Counted from the stretch's first letter, positions 43,698 to 53,417 are shown. The stretch is DNA of 64,000 nucleotides from QQWI01 sp964522015 (GCA_964522015.1 CAZFST010000009.1:62001-126000); one strand, 5' to 3'. Numbers and translations: made by a program. Notes: generated from the letters alone by a model not told the origin.

Positions 43698-44909
43698 TTA
43701 AGCCTCCGAGAATAATACTTCTGCCCCTTTTAAAATCGCCAAAAAATCACTGCCAGTTGATACTGAAGAGCGCTCTAAAATGAAAATCTTTGAAGCAGTC
43801 ATTACAAGTCTTTCTGCACGTTGACGCTTCGTGAGATTAGCAATCATTGTGATGTCTTTTACATGTGCAATGCCCACAATTCGGCGAATGCCTTCTAGAC
43901 CAGTGACTGCGCTGGTATCTTCAATCACAGATTGTAAGTAGTGCTCCTTAAACCCAATGTAATTGGCCGTGCGCTCTGTTGCCTTTTGCGACCAAAGGGT
44001 TAAAAATTTGCTTTTAAATCTGTCAATCACATTGACAATTGTCTCTTCAAGCCATTTTTTTTGAGTTTGATGCCCATAGGCATCTGCATTGGCCCACGCG
44101 AATATCAGATTAGCGATCACGTTACCAACATCGTAACCCATAGGTCCGTAAAATGCGAATTCTGGATCAATTACCATGGTGGAATTTTCTTTGACAAAGA
44201 TTGAACCTGTATGCAAATCCCCATGGACAAGTGCCTGGGCATGGTTCATAAATTGAAATTTGAGTTTTGCAGTTTCTAACAGTAATCTCTGATCATCGTA
44301 GATGTTTTCTTGTACCCACTGTTGATTAGGGGGAAATACATCATTTCGATGATTATAATCATTAAATGGCTCCGAATATACCAAGTCCTCGGTAATCTCG
44401 CAGAGTTCTGGATTAATAAAATTTTTGACCCAGGCTTTTTTTTCTTTGTGTTCAAGGCAAACATCAGATGTTAAGAGTAACGTATTCACCATAAAATCGG
44501 TTATGGCCTCAACAAAATTTGGAAACTGTTTGTGATTGAGCATTTCGCTTCTCATAATCACGTGATCTGATAAATCATCCATCACCGTTAAATTCATAAT
44601 TGGGTCGTAGTGGTAGACCCGAGGCACAAGTCCTGGGGCTAACTCATGTTGATGTTTTAGTATCTCATACTCGATACGATTCCTATCTGGAGAGAGTTTG
44701 AATTGATCTGAAATTCGTGCAACTGGGCCAGATTGTTTAATAATAATGGACTGCCCGCTACTTTTAGAAAAAACCCTAAAAATGTAATTCAAATTACCAT
44801 CGCCGATTTCCTTGCATAGCAAATGATCCCCTGGTTGAAAAAAATTCAATTTTTCTCGTGTGTAATCAATTGCCTGCTCTTCAGACATGGTGAAATAAGT
44901 TGAAAACAT
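43698..44909 (-). CDS. mtnK: 5-methylthioribose kinase
   Basis: A 403-residue kinase of the APH-like fold that phosphorylates 5-methylthioribose at C1 using ATP. The catalytic loop HGDLHTGSIFV and the metal-binding DPEFAFYGPMGYDVGN are intact; the N-terminal GDGNLNYIFRV forms the nucleotide loop. GGAGG precedes the ATG at 44909; an upstream in-frame ATG would overlap the aldolase and has no ribosome site. With mtnA and the aldolase it forms the DHAP-shunt module. Confidence 0.95.
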   Translation of the reverse strand: MFSTYFTMSEEQAIDYTREKLNFFQPGDHLLCKEIGDGNLNYIFRVFSKSSGQSIIIKQSGPVARISDQFKLSPDRNRIEYEILKHQHELAPGLVPRVYHYDPIMNLTVMDDLSDHVIMRSEMLNHKQFPNFVEAITDFMVNTLLLTSDVCLEHKEKKAWVKNFINPELCEITEDLVYSEPFNDYNHRNDVFPPNQQWVQENIYDDQRLLLETAKLKFQFMNHAQALVHGDLHTGSIFVKENSTMVIDPEFAFYGPMGYDVGNVIANLIFAWANADAYGHQTQKKWLEETIVNVIDRFKSKFLTLWSQKATERTANYIGFKEHYLQSVIEDTSAVTGLEGIRRIVGIAHVKDITMIANLTKRQRAERLVMTASKIFILERSSVSTGSDFLAILKGAEVLFSEA

Positions 44910-44925
44910 ATAACCCTCCATGAGA

Positions 44926-45687
44926 TTAGGTTGCATTTCCATTTTTATTTGCTCTTGCTAATGCTTGTTGAGAGGGGGTAAGAGGAACTGTAGGTTCACT
45001 ACTACAATTCGGTATCCCACCTGATTCTATCCCCATCCCCTGCCGCATTTTTATCAGTGTGTTAACTTGCTCGCAGTCTAGATGATTGTAAGTTCCGAGA
45101 ACTCTGGTTGTGTACAGCATCATAGAAGCATAATGTTCCAGGGACTCTAATCGGTGAAATGCTTCCACGATATCCTTTCCCCATGTCAGAGCCCCATGAT
45201 TTGCAAGGAGCACAGCATTATTTGTTTTACAAAATGGCGCGATTGAATCTGGTACTTCTTGTGTCCCTGGGGTCGCATAAGGTGCGATAGGCACTTTACC
45301 CAACATCACTACAGCCTCTGGCAAAATGGCTAAATCAAGCTCAATTCCAGCTATTGCATAAGATGTTGCAATAACAGGGTGGGCATGGGTAACCGCTTTG
45401 ACCTTATCATTCTCCTGATAAACCCTTAAATGCATTTTCATTTCTGAAGAAGCATTTAATTTACCCGCGATTTTTTCGCCGGCCATATTGATTTTCACCA
45501 GCATTCCCGGTGTCATAAACCCTTTTGACACGCCTGTAGGCGTGCATAGCACCGTGTCTATGCCAATCCTAATTGAGATGTTACCATCGTTTGCAGCCAC
45601 ATAGTTTCTGTCATACATCCGTTTACCAATTTGGCAAATCATCTTCTTTGCCTCTGATTCAGGCATATATATTTCTTCTTGAAACAC
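44926..45687 (-). CDS. Class II aldolase, probable 5-(methylthio)ribulose-1-phosphate aldolase
   Basis: A 253-residue zinc aldolase of the L-fuculose-phosphate aldolase/adducin family. Metal ligands are visible in THAHPV and NHGALTWG, and the catalytic Glu region in SSEMKMHL. Standing directly ahead of mtnK and mtnA, it is best read as the Ald2 enzyme of the DHAP shunt, which cleaves 5-(methylthio)ribulose 1-phosphate or its 5-deoxy analogue to dihydroxyacetone phosphate and an aldehyde. mtnB, a dehydratase of similar fold, is an alternative, but the rest of the classical MTA pathway is absent here. The GTG at 45687, preceded by GGAGG, is preferred. Confidence 0.85.
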   Translation of the reverse strand: MFQEEIYMPESEAKKMICQIGKRMYDRNYVAANDGNISIRIGIDTVLCTPTGVSKGFMTPGMLVKINMAGEKIAGKLNASSEMKMHLRVYQENDKVKAVTHAHPVIATSYAIAGIELDLAILPEAVVMLGKVPIAPYATPGTQEVPDSIAPFCKTNNAVLLANHGALTWGKDIVEAFHRLESLEHYASMMLYTTRVLGTYNHLDCEQVNTLIKMRQGMGIESGGIPNCSSEPTVPLTPSQQALARANKNGNAT

Positions 45688-45702
45688 GTTCTCTCCCTCC
45701 AA

Positions 45703-46491
45703 TTACTTCATGACGACAATGGGTGTTTCTAATGTTATCGCAACATCCTTAAGTGTGATTGTAGCTTTAGGATACGTCAAGGCCATGGTCACCATGGCAT
45801 CAGGTGCTGGTGAAGTGGCTTTGACATAGACATTCAGTATCCCGTCAACCATTTCGTAACGGTCAATTGTTAAGTTGTAACCCCCAGTGGATTTTTGCCC
45901 CCAGGACACTTCTAGATTAAAGTTTGATTGACCAGGTACAGTTTGGAGCTTAGCACTGAATTCCTTATTCGATTGATCCTGAAGTATACGAAACATCATT
46001 ACCATCCCTTCTGCTCTGGTCAGCGTCTTTTGAGGCATGATCATACCCAGTTCATTACCCTTAATATAGCCACCTTTTAGGGCCCATTTAAAAGCATCTT
46101 CTGATGGGGCTACAATTAAGTTTGAATCTGGGAACCCTCCCAAAGAAACTTCGTCTAAATTCATTTTTAAGTTTGTCCCGCTATAACAAAGTCTAAGAGC
46201 TTCTTCACGGTCAATGGTCTCTTGATTTTGATTGTTTGCAACCTTGATACCAATTCGATTCAATAACAGACGCCATTGGTAGTCTTTGAGTGGCACATCT
46301 GGCGCTAACTGTGTTGAGCTAATCCCTTTAACTAAGCCATGTTCAACCAGATAAGTTAACTCAGTTTTTGCCCAGTGGCTTGTAATATCTTGGTAAGGTG
46401 TTACCGCCCATGCACTTTGAGCTGTCGCAAGGGTCAATGCCACACTCAAACCAACGTTTAATAGGTGCTTTGCTTTTGATAACGTTATCAT
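45703..46491 (-). CDS. Exported SLH-domain protein
   Basis: A 262-residue protein with a signal peptide (cleavage near AQSAWA, residue ~29) and two S-layer homology repeats: YQDITSHWAKTELTYLVEHGLVKG and FPDSNLIVAPSEDAFKWALKGGYIKG, ending in the TLTRAEGMVMMFRIL motif. The C-terminal ~90 residues (from about residue 165) are beta-rich and unrecognised. SLH repeats anchor proteins to pyruvylated cell-wall polymers. AAAGGAGG precedes the ATG. It is only 15 bases ahead of the aldolase gene, so it appears to lead the methylthioribose operon, an odd pairing of a wall protein with intracellular salvage. Confidence 0.88.
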   Translation of the reverse strand: MITLSKAKHLLNVGLSVALTLATAQSAWAVTPYQDITSHWAKTELTYLVEHGLVKGISSTQLAPDVPLKDYQWRLLLNRIGIKVANNQNQETIDREEALRLCYSGTNLKMNLDEVSLGGFPDSNLIVAPSEDAFKWALKGGYIKGNELGMIMPQKTLTRAEGMVMMFRILQDQSNKEFSAKLQTVPGQSNFNLEVSWGQKSTGGYNLTIDRYEMVDGILNVYVKATSPAPDAMVTMALTYPKATITLKDVAITLETPIVVMK

Positions 46492-46645
46492 TACGCCTCC
46501 TTTGCCTAAGGTATTGATCCATTTATTTAGGCATTGTTCTTTACCATTCTATCAGTTTTTATTAAGAATTAGTCTTTTTTTTTAGATTGATGTGTTGACT
46601 GGTTACAGTTGGGTATAGTCATAATAGACAATTGGAGGTATCGCA

Positions 46646-48214
46646 ATGATTGATGCAAGTGATGATCTATTTGATTTGTTCAGCAGAGATAAAGCTGCCT
46701 CAACGGAGCCCGAAGAGCTGCTAGAACCTTACAAAATCATCATCTCAGACGATGACGAAGAAGTCCATCAAGTGACACAACTGGTGCTCAAGAACCTTAA
46801 ATTTGAAGGTCGTAGCATGGTTTTTTATCATGCCTACAATGAAAAAGAAACCCGCGACTTATTGGTTCAGCATCCTGATACCGCCATTTTATTTCAAGAT
46901 GTTGTGATGGATACACTGCGTTCTGGTCTCAATTTGGTGGAGTACACAAGAACAGTCCTTGGCAATCGAAAAACAAGAATTATACTACGCACCGGGAATC
47001 CTGGAGATGCCCCTGAAGAACGTATCGTGATTGACTATGACATCAATGACTACAAATTGAAAACAGAATTGACCCATCAAAAATTATTAACCACAGTTTA
47101 TCAATCTTTACGATCATTTCGGGATTTAATGACCCTTGAAAAAAACCGCCTAGGTCTTGAAAAAATCATCACTGCCAGTTCTGAGCTCTTTCAAAATGAC
47201 AACATCGAGGATTTTTTTGAAAGTATCTTGAAGAGTATTCTCACCTTCTACGACGACCACGCTGCTCTACTCATTTGCGAAAATCATGTTCAAAATGGTT
47301 TTGTGCTGATAAAAAACGCACCTCAAACCCTGATTGTGGCGGCTACTGGCAGATTTGGAGATTTTAAAGGCTGCGACATAGAAGTCTCTACCGAAATTCA
47401 ACAAATTGACCAACTGATAAGACAAGCCACAAATGGCGATAGTGCACTGGTACCCGTCTACCGAGGTTTTGTAATAACCCAAGCCGCAACCGATGGGGCC
47501 CTGACCTACATTTATGTTGAAGGGGATTCTAAAATCTACGATACCCAGTTGATTTCCCTTTTCATTTCAAACTACACCCTTGCCCTAGATCGCTTCTATT
47601 TACATCAAAAAATCAATAAAGTCCAGCGAGGCGTCATCTATAACCTCAGTAATATTATTGAAAACCGCTCTAAAGAAACCGCAAATCACACGGTTCGCGT
47701 CTCCGAATTATGCGATATTTTCTTTAAAGAACTTGGCTTTGACCCCAACAAACGGGAGGTTTTAAGAATTGCCACCTCCATGCACGACATCGGAAAAATC
47801 GGTGTCCCAGATGCCATTTTACTAAAACCCGGTCGCCTGACCGCTGCCGAATTTATCGAGATGCAAAAGCATCCACTGATTGCCGCGCAGATATTGGATT
47901 CTACGGATTTAGAACTCTTTCACAGTGCCCAATTGGTGGCAAAATATCATCACGAAAAGTTTGATGGTTCCGGGTATCCAGAGGGACTCATAGGAGAAGC
48001 GATTCCCATTGAAGCCCGTGTCCTTGCCATTGTTGATGTGTTTGATGCCCTGACTCACATCAGGTGCTATAAAGATGCCTGGACTATAGAAGCCGCAACA
48101 AATTACATTGTGGAGGCTAGCGGTAAGCACTTTGACCCAGCCCTAGTGACCATCTTCTTGAAAGAACTTGACGCTATTAAGGAAGTCTTTAACCTTTATC
48201 CAGATAAAGATTAA
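46646..48214 (+). CDS. Receiver-DUF3369-HD-GYP c-di-GMP phosphodiesterase
   Basis: A 522-residue response regulator. A receiver-like domain spans ~28-150, with acidic cluster SDDDEE and probable phospho-acceptor Asp85 (LFQDVVMDT). A DUF3369 region follows (~160-330), then an HD-GYP domain with HTVRVSEL, MHDIGKIGVPDAILLKPGRL, KYHHEKFDGSGYP and VDVFDALTHIRCYK. These motifs are complete, so it should hydrolyse c-di-GMP. GGAGG precedes the ATG. It is divergent from the SLH gene and monocistronic; its kinase is unknown. Confidence 0.93.
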   Translation: MIDASDDLFDLFSRDKAASTEPEELLEPYKIIISDDDEEVHQVTQLVLKNLKFEGRSMVFYHAYNEKETRDLLVQHPDTAILFQDVVMDTLRSGLNLVEYTRTVLGNRKTRIILRTGNPGDAPEERIVIDYDINDYKLKTELTHQKLLTTVYQSLRSFRDLMTLEKNRLGLEKIITASSELFQNDNIEDFFESILKSILTFYDDHAALLICENHVQNGFVLIKNAPQTLIVAATGRFGDFKGCDIEVSTEIQQIDQLIRQATNGDSALVPVYRGFVITQAATDGALTYIYVEGDSKIYDTQLISLFISNYTLALDRFYLHQKINKVQRGVIYNLSNIIENRSKETANHTVRVSELCDIFFKELGFDPNKREVLRIATSMHDIGKIGVPDAILLKPGRLTAAEFIEMQKHPLIAAQILDSTDLELFHSAQLVAKYHHEKFDGSGYPEGLIGEAIPIEARVLAIVDVFDALTHIRCYKDAWTIEAATNYIVEASGKHFDPALVTIFLKELDAIKEVFNLYPDKD

Positions 48215-48310
48215 AGACCAAGTGAATTTTAGCCATGGGGTTAATCATAATTCAAATTAAGTGGAATCTTCGACTAAAATCAAGATTTCACTTTTTATTG
48301 TCAGTCTTTA

Positions 48311-48353
48311 GGTTATACTGATTAAGAATCCATGGTTATACTGATTAAGAATC
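48311..48353. repeat. 20-bp perfect direct repeat upstream of the aminopeptidase
   Basis: GGTTATACTGATTAAGAATC occurs at 48311-48330 and 48334-48353, separated by CAT. Each copy contains a TATACT -10-like hexamer, so the repeat may duplicate a promoter element or an operator. Confidence 0.85.
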
Positions 48354-48398
48354 ACAAATGACAAAACCATCTATTAAGAAAATAAAGGAGCCATCATC

Positions 48399-50411
48399 AT
48401 GCAAATAGATTCCACCAAATTCTCTACATTTTTAGAAGAGCAATTGGCAACCATCAAACTACATCAAGCTTTTGAGTGCACTCTTCAACCGGATTATTTT
48501 AAAACTCAGTCAATAGAACATTTAAAGATGCAAAACGAAGCCCACTTTAGGGCCCTTTTGCCCCAAGCATATGCCACAAATCCCATTAATCCCGTATATG
48601 CAGCTTCAATTTATGGGGATGACCTCGGTCAAATTGTCAGTTATTTGTCAGCACTTGTTGAAAAAGCCTACGGCCAGGCCTTTACCCATCAAGCAGATGC
48701 CCTAACCCGCACGGCGGTTTTACTGGAAGCCGCTATTAAGCAGTGGTCAGAGACCCCAAACGACGTCAAGGGACTAAAAGTAACCATTGCCGCCACCCTA
48801 ACTGATCAACTCAAGCCCCGTTTCCACCAACAGTTAAAAGAAACTTACCATTATCATGGGCAAACCAATCACGCAATCACCCTTGATGCAGACCTCAATG
48901 ACCCCCGCTACCTATTTTCCTACGGCATATACATTTCAGAACATGAATTGCGAACAGCCACTTTTTTAAACAATTTTGACGATCAAGAACTTCGCACGCT
49001 GGCACTGGCCATTACCAAAGCTTATGTCAGCGGCTTCAAACGGGACAATAAAGACATTACCCTCAGACATCAGGTCCGAATTATTGCTAACGCAGGTCAA
49101 GAAAAACTCACCCGTCTGATTATTTCCTACTTAGCTGACTTTAATCTGGTAGGCTATGTGACAACCGTCGGGACTACTGAATACAACCAACAAGTGAGTT
49201 TTGATCATAAATTTGACGATGGTCTTTATTTAGATCACGATTACAATCAAAATCGGGTATCAGCCTATCAACAAGTGGCCTCCGAGCTTGAAGCTGAGCT
49301 TAGAGATTATTCTGGGATTCTGTTAGTGGAACGATTTGGCGAATCCCCTTTTAGCCCAGTGAATAACGATAAAAGAATCAAGCTCAGTAAAAACCAACAG
49401 GGACTGCACCAAGCATTCCAAGTGGCTGTTTCTCAGGTTCAAGCTCAATATATTCCTGAAACTGAACGAAGCTTTTGCATCGTGGCCTTCCCAACACCAG
49501 AAATCGGCGATGAATTTGAAGCGATTTTCCACGATGTGATGGCCATCAATCAAATGGATAGTGAAGCTCATGAACGCATCCAACAAGTGATTATCGATGC
49601 GCTTGATCACGGGGACTATGTTCATGTTAAGGGATACCGGGGCAATCTCACGGATATCAAAGTCAAATTAAATACACTTGAAAACCCTAAAACGCAAACT
49701 AACTTTGTGAATTGTGTGGCCGATGTGAATATTCCTGTGGGTGAGGTCTTTACAACCCCAGTGTTAAAAGGCACCAATGGTGTATTACATTTAGATACGG
49801 TTTACTTGGAAAATTTCAATTATAAGGATTTGCACCTAACTTTTGAAGATGGCTGCATCTCAAATTATACCTGCGCTAACTTTGACGATGATGAGAAAAA
49901 CCAAGAATATGTACGTGAAAATTTGTTGTTCCCCCATCACTCCTTGCCAATCGGTGAATTTGCCATTGGCACAAATACATTGGCTTATGCCATCAGTGAA
50001 AAATACGGCATTGTGGACAAGCTTCCAGTTTTGATTGCGGAAAAAATGGGCCCCCACTTCGCCATTGGGGATACTTGCTTCTCTTGGGGGGAGGATAATC
50101 CTGTCTATAATCCCCTGGACGGCAAAGAAATCATGGCCAAAGACAATGAACGTTCTATTTTAAGAAAAGACGATGTCACCAAAGCCTATACCAATTGTCA
50201 TACGGACATTACCATACCCTACGACTCTCTAGAATGGATCTCAGTGATAAAATCCAACGGTGAGACCATTGATATCATTAGAAAGGGTCGCTTTGTTCTA
50301 GCGGGTACTGAGGGGCTTAACGAGCCCCTTGACGGGTTAACAGGGAATACAGACGGCTTAGGAATAAATGCTGATGAATCCGGATTAAGTGCCAAAGGTT
50401 TGGGCGACTGA
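48399..50411 (+). CDS. M29-type metalloaminopeptidase with long N-terminal extension
   Basis: A 670-residue protein. The C-terminal ~370 residues match the M29 (aminopeptidase T/AmpS/PepS) family, with metal-ligand motifs VGEVFTTP, IGEFAIGTN, AEKMGPHFAIGD and CHTDI. Family members are normally about 370-410 residues; the extra ~300 at the N terminus are soluble and unrecognised. After the catalytic domain a short Gly/Asn-rich tail (GLNEPLDGLTGNTDGLG) ends the protein. No signal peptide, so it probably trims peptides in the cytoplasm, perhaps those imported by the Opp system. AAAGGAG precedes the ATG. Confidence 0.88.
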   Translation: MQIDSTKFSTFLEEQLATIKLHQAFECTLQPDYFKTQSIEHLKMQNEAHFRALLPQAYATNPINPVYAASIYGDDLGQIVSYLSALVEKAYGQAFTHQADALTRTAVLLEAAIKQWSETPNDVKGLKVTIAATLTDQLKPRFHQQLKETYHYHGQTNHAITLDADLNDPRYLFSYGIYISEHELRTATFLNNFDDQELRTLALAITKAYVSGFKRDNKDITLRHQVRIIANAGQEKLTRLIISYLADFNLVGYVTTVGTTEYNQQVSFDHKFDDGLYLDHDYNQNRVSAYQQVASELEAELRDYSGILLVERFGESPFSPVNNDKRIKLSKNQQGLHQAFQVAVSQVQAQYIPETERSFCIVAFPTPEIGDEFEAIFHDVMAINQMDSEAHERIQQVIIDALDHGDYVHVKGYRGNLTDIKVKLNTLENPKTQTNFVNCVADVNIPVGEVFTTPVLKGTNGVLHLDTVYLENFNYKDLHLTFEDGCISNYTCANFDDDEKNQEYVRENLLFPHHSLPIGEFAIGTNTLAYAISEKYGIVDKLPVLIAEKMGPHFAIGDTCFSWGEDNPVYNPLDGKEIMAKDNERSILRKDDVTKAYTNCHTDITIPYDSLEWISVIKSNGETIDIIRKGRFVLAGTEGLNEPLDGLTGNTDGLGINADESGLSAKGLGD

Positions 50412-50412
50412 C

Positions 50413-50979
50413 ATGTCCACAGTTCATATGACGCCACCTAAGAAAATCCATACACCGATTTTGGAAACCCAAAGGCTAACCCTGAGGCCCATTACACTGG
50501 AAGATGGACCTGCAATTCTTACTTTGCGATCAGACCCTGAAAACATGCGCTTTGTTGCCATGACCCCCTATCAAGATTTAGAAAGGGCTCAGCGCTTTAT
50601 ACTGGCTGTTACCTCTGATGTTGGCCAGGGGGAAGTCTGCTTTTGGGGAATCTGCTTAAAAGAAACCCAGGAACTGATTGGCACCATTTGTCTATGGAGT
50701 TTTTCCGATGATTTCAAGTCCGCTGAGGTTGGGTACGAACTCCTTACTCGCTGCCAGGGCCAGGGCTTAATGAGTGAAGCCCTGAAGTCTGTGATTGCCT
50801 TTGGCTTTAAAAAGCTTAAAATGTCCCAGTTTATCGCCATTACCCACCAGGACAATAAGGCTTCCACAGGTCTACTCAAGCATTTCAAATTTCATTTTGT
50901 GGATATGTTAGTCAATTTACACCCAGAAACAGAAGAAGGGCCTGAAATGGCCCTCTACTTACTGGTGAAACGGCGATAA
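50413..50979 (+). CDS. GNAT-family N-acetyltransferase (RimJ/RimL-like)
   Basis: A 188-residue acetyltransferase using acetyl-CoA. It opens with ILETQRLTLRPITLEDGPAI, contains the strand pair LIGTICLWSF and AEVGYELLTRCQGQGLMSEAL (acetyl-CoA pyrophosphate loop), and ends with a variable strand. The substrate is unknown; ribosomal protein N termini, amino acids or antibiotics are all possible in this family. The ATG at 50413 begins two bases after the aminopeptidase stop, with no strong ribosome site, implying translational coupling. Confidence 0.88.
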   Translation: MSTVHMTPPKKIHTPILETQRLTLRPITLEDGPAILTLRSDPENMRFVAMTPYQDLERAQRFILAVTSDVGQGEVCFWGICLKETQELIGTICLWSFSDDFKSAEVGYELLTRCQGQGLMSEALKSVIAFGFKKLKMSQFIAITHQDNKASTGLLKHFKFHFVDMLVNLHPETEEGPEMALYLLVKRR

Positions 50980-51000
50980 ATAAATTTATGCAGACATGAA

Positions 51001-51057
51001 GCTATAAGAATAGGCCCTATCTTAATTACTAGATAGCGCCTATTCTATAGCTTTTTT
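51001..51057. terminator. Terminator between acetyltransferase and flagellar genes
   Basis: A long stem (GCTATAAGAATAGGC pairing with GCCTATTCTATAGC apart from one bulge, plus inner CTATCT/AGATAG) followed by six T on the plus strand. Confidence 0.88.
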
Positions 51058-51078
51058 CAAGCCTAAATTGACCCATTT

Positions 51079-51447
51079 TTATTTTTTTTTATCGAAGAAA
51101 AACCCCTCAGTTGAAGTCAACTGCTTGTGATAGCTAGCTTGTGAATGCTTATGCTTGACCAATGATTCACGTTGAGTTTTTAGGCCTGCGATGCTGTTTT
51201 GTGTGTCAGTCATCAAGGATTTCAACTGCTGGCGAATATAATCGTCTAAAAATCGCAGTTTCTCTATTCGCTGGGAATCATTCACCGCCGGTAATTGTTC
51301 CAACTGGTTGATGAGGGGTTCTCGATCATCCAAATAGGCGGCCAGAGCCTCAAGTTTTAGATCACCATCTGTCTCATTTTGTAAAAAATCATAAATACGC
51401 TGGCTAACTTCAGTTAGCGCATCAAAAATTTCAATTTCTCGTTCCAT
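51079..51447 (-). CDS. FliT-like flagellar chaperone
   Basis: A 122-residue helical, charged protein (MEREIEIFDALTEVSQRIYDFLQ...) with no membrane segment. Sequence alone is weak, but the size, helical content and position directly after fliD match FliT, the export chaperone of the filament cap protein. Its ATG at 51447 overlaps the fliD stop (TAATATG), so the two are coupled. Confidence 0.65.
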   Translation of the reverse strand: MEREIEIFDALTEVSQRIYDFLQNETDGDLKLEALAAYLDDREPLINQLEQLPAVNDSQRIEKLRFLDDYIRQQLKSLMTDTQNSIAGLKTQRESLVKHKHSQASYHKQLTSTEGFFFDKKK

Positions 51448-51448
51448 A

Positions 51449-53329
51449 TTATGAACCACCAGTTGTTGATCCAAAGACACTTGAGAATTGGGTATTCATT
51501 CGTGACAGCATTGACTCCATTCGGGAGAATTTTGCATAGTACAGTGATTCCTGTGTAGCAAGGGAATCCAGTAGTTTAGCAATCTGCGCATCCTTTGCAA
51601 ACATCTGTTTTGCAAGTGAACTGGTACCTTCTGACGAGTCTTTTTCGTAGCCCGCTTTATCAATCAGTATACCACGTTTACCATTATCGTCCCGAGTAAT
51701 TCGGATATTGTCTTGGAAAATATCATTGATGCGATTCGCCCAGCCATTCTCTGCGTTACGAGTTCCTCGATTGGCAGCATCTGAATACGAAACACTCGAC
51801 TGTTTTGTAAATAATTCCATCACTTCACTTGGTCGATCAGCTAGGGCCTGGGATAACTTGTTTTCTTCCAACACTAGCTTACCATTATCTGAATAGACAG
51901 TGGAAGTTGTGATGCCTACATCTTTCAGTGAAATACCCAAACCGCTAACACTCTCAATGACAGATGCTCTCAATTTTGTGGCAATATCTTGAAGTGTTGT
52001 ATCACTACGAAGCATACCGCTCTTTGCTTTTGATTCCCACAATTTAACCTCGTCTTCACTCATGGCTTTACGTTGGGTCTCTGTTAATGGGAGGTAATCA
52101 CGATTCCGTTTCTCCAATGTTTTTGTACTGATTTTGTCAATTAACTCATTGTATTTTTCAACAAAGGATTTGATTGTTTTCACAGCACTGCTTGGGTCTG
52201 AACCAATTGTAATAAGAATGTCTGGGGAAGTCCCTGGATTAGCTGGTGTATAGGTCTGCTTCAATGTCAAGGTAGTGCCGTCAATATCGAAGGTATTGGA
52301 AGATCTACTTATTTGAACACCATCCACTATCAGTTCAGCATCTTGTCCGCTGACTCGATTTCCCACTTGGAGTTTTAGACTATTGGCAAATAAACCATCT
52401 GTATCTGTCAATTCAATATTATTAGCGATACCTTCTTTTGTAGATTTCATCACAAATTTGTCGCTGACGGTGCTGTAAGAAATTTGTACCCCTGCTGCAC
52501 TACTATTTATTTTATCCATCAGCTGTTTAATTGTATCAGTACTCTTGATCCCCATAGTGGTACTGGTCACACCGTTAATGGTGAAACCGGGATCTGAAAC
52601 CAACCCAAAAGCAGAAGCTAAGGTTGTTCCAGTATTTAAAATACTGCTATCACCGGTGGTAAAACCCACTTGACTTACTAAATCCCCACTAATGGCAATG
52701 GTGCTACCAATAGAATCAAAACTAAGTTTATTGTCTGGCATGGTTCCGCCAACACTGACTTTCCCAACGCCAAAGGCGGTATTAAGCTTTGTCTGTAAGT
52801 CTGCCTTTAAAGCATCAAAATCAGCATAGCCACCTGCTAGAGTCAAGCTTTTGGTTGTCCCATCCACAGTAAAAGACAGGGCTGTTTGTCCACCAGCGAT
52901 TGCAGCATTCAGTGTTGCAACATTCACTGCAGCACCTTCCAATGCTTTCACTTGAGAGGATGACGTCCAAGTATCTGCTGTGGCTAACTTCGTGATTTGA
53001 TCTATGGTAATACTACCCTTTTGAGAGCTATCAGATGTTTTCGCTGTCACTGCAGCATTTGCTGCACCATCCAGAGATACACCAGCGCTAAAAACATTGA
53101 ACATGGTACGGGATCTTAAATTAGAGGTTGGCTTAAGGACATCCAAAAATTCGCTTTGCAAGCCCCTTAATAGACTTGAAAACTCTTTGTAACCGTCTTT
53201 TTGCCAACTAATTAATTCTTTTTGCTGCTTGGCCCTATCGACCTTCCCTTGTTCAACTTTCATTAAATCTTTTACCATGGTTTCGGTATCGAATCCAGAA
53301 ACCATACCATTTATTCTGTTTACTGCCAT
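51449..53329 (-). CDS. fliD: Flagellar hook-associated protein 2 (filament cap)
   Basis: A 626-residue cap protein that sits at the filament tip and guides flagellin assembly. The N-terminal FliD_N motif INGMVSGFDTETMVKDLMKVEQGKVDRAKQQKE and the C-terminal FliD_C coiled-coil region (ending LLDSLATQESLYYAKFSRMESMLSRMNTQFSSVFG) are clear; the middle is variable, as usual. Length is in the upper normal range. GGTGAGG precedes the ATG. It follows the protease-bearing flagellin gene after a terminator. Confidence 0.95.
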   Translation of the reverse strand: MAVNRINGMVSGFDTETMVKDLMKVEQGKVDRAKQQKELISWQKDGYKEFSSLLRGLQSEFLDVLKPTSNLRSRTMFNVFSAGVSLDGAANAAVTAKTSDSSQKGSITIDQITKLATADTWTSSSQVKALEGAAVNVATLNAAIAGGQTALSFTVDGTTKSLTLAGGYADFDALKADLQTKLNTAFGVGKVSVGGTMPDNKLSFDSIGSTIAISGDLVSQVGFTTGDSSILNTGTTLASAFGLVSDPGFTINGVTSTTMGIKSTDTIKQLMDKINSSAAGVQISYSTVSDKFVMKSTKEGIANNIELTDTDGLFANSLKLQVGNRVSGQDAELIVDGVQISRSSNTFDIDGTTLTLKQTYTPANPGTSPDILITIGSDPSSAVKTIKSFVEKYNELIDKISTKTLEKRNRDYLPLTETQRKAMSEDEVKLWESKAKSGMLRSDTTLQDIATKLRASVIESVSGLGISLKDVGITTSTVYSDNGKLVLEENKLSQALADRPSEVMELFTKQSSVSYSDAANRGTRNAENGWANRINDIFQDNIRITRDDNGKRGILIDKAGYEKDSSEGTSSLAKQMFAKDAQIAKLLDSLATQESLYYAKFSRMESMLSRMNTQFSSVFGSTTGGS

Positions 53330-53417
53330 AACCTCACCACCTTCTTATGGTTCACTTGTCCCTCTTTACATAGGTTATCGGCCAATTACGAAAATACTTT
53401 AATGATTTGCTTACTTA

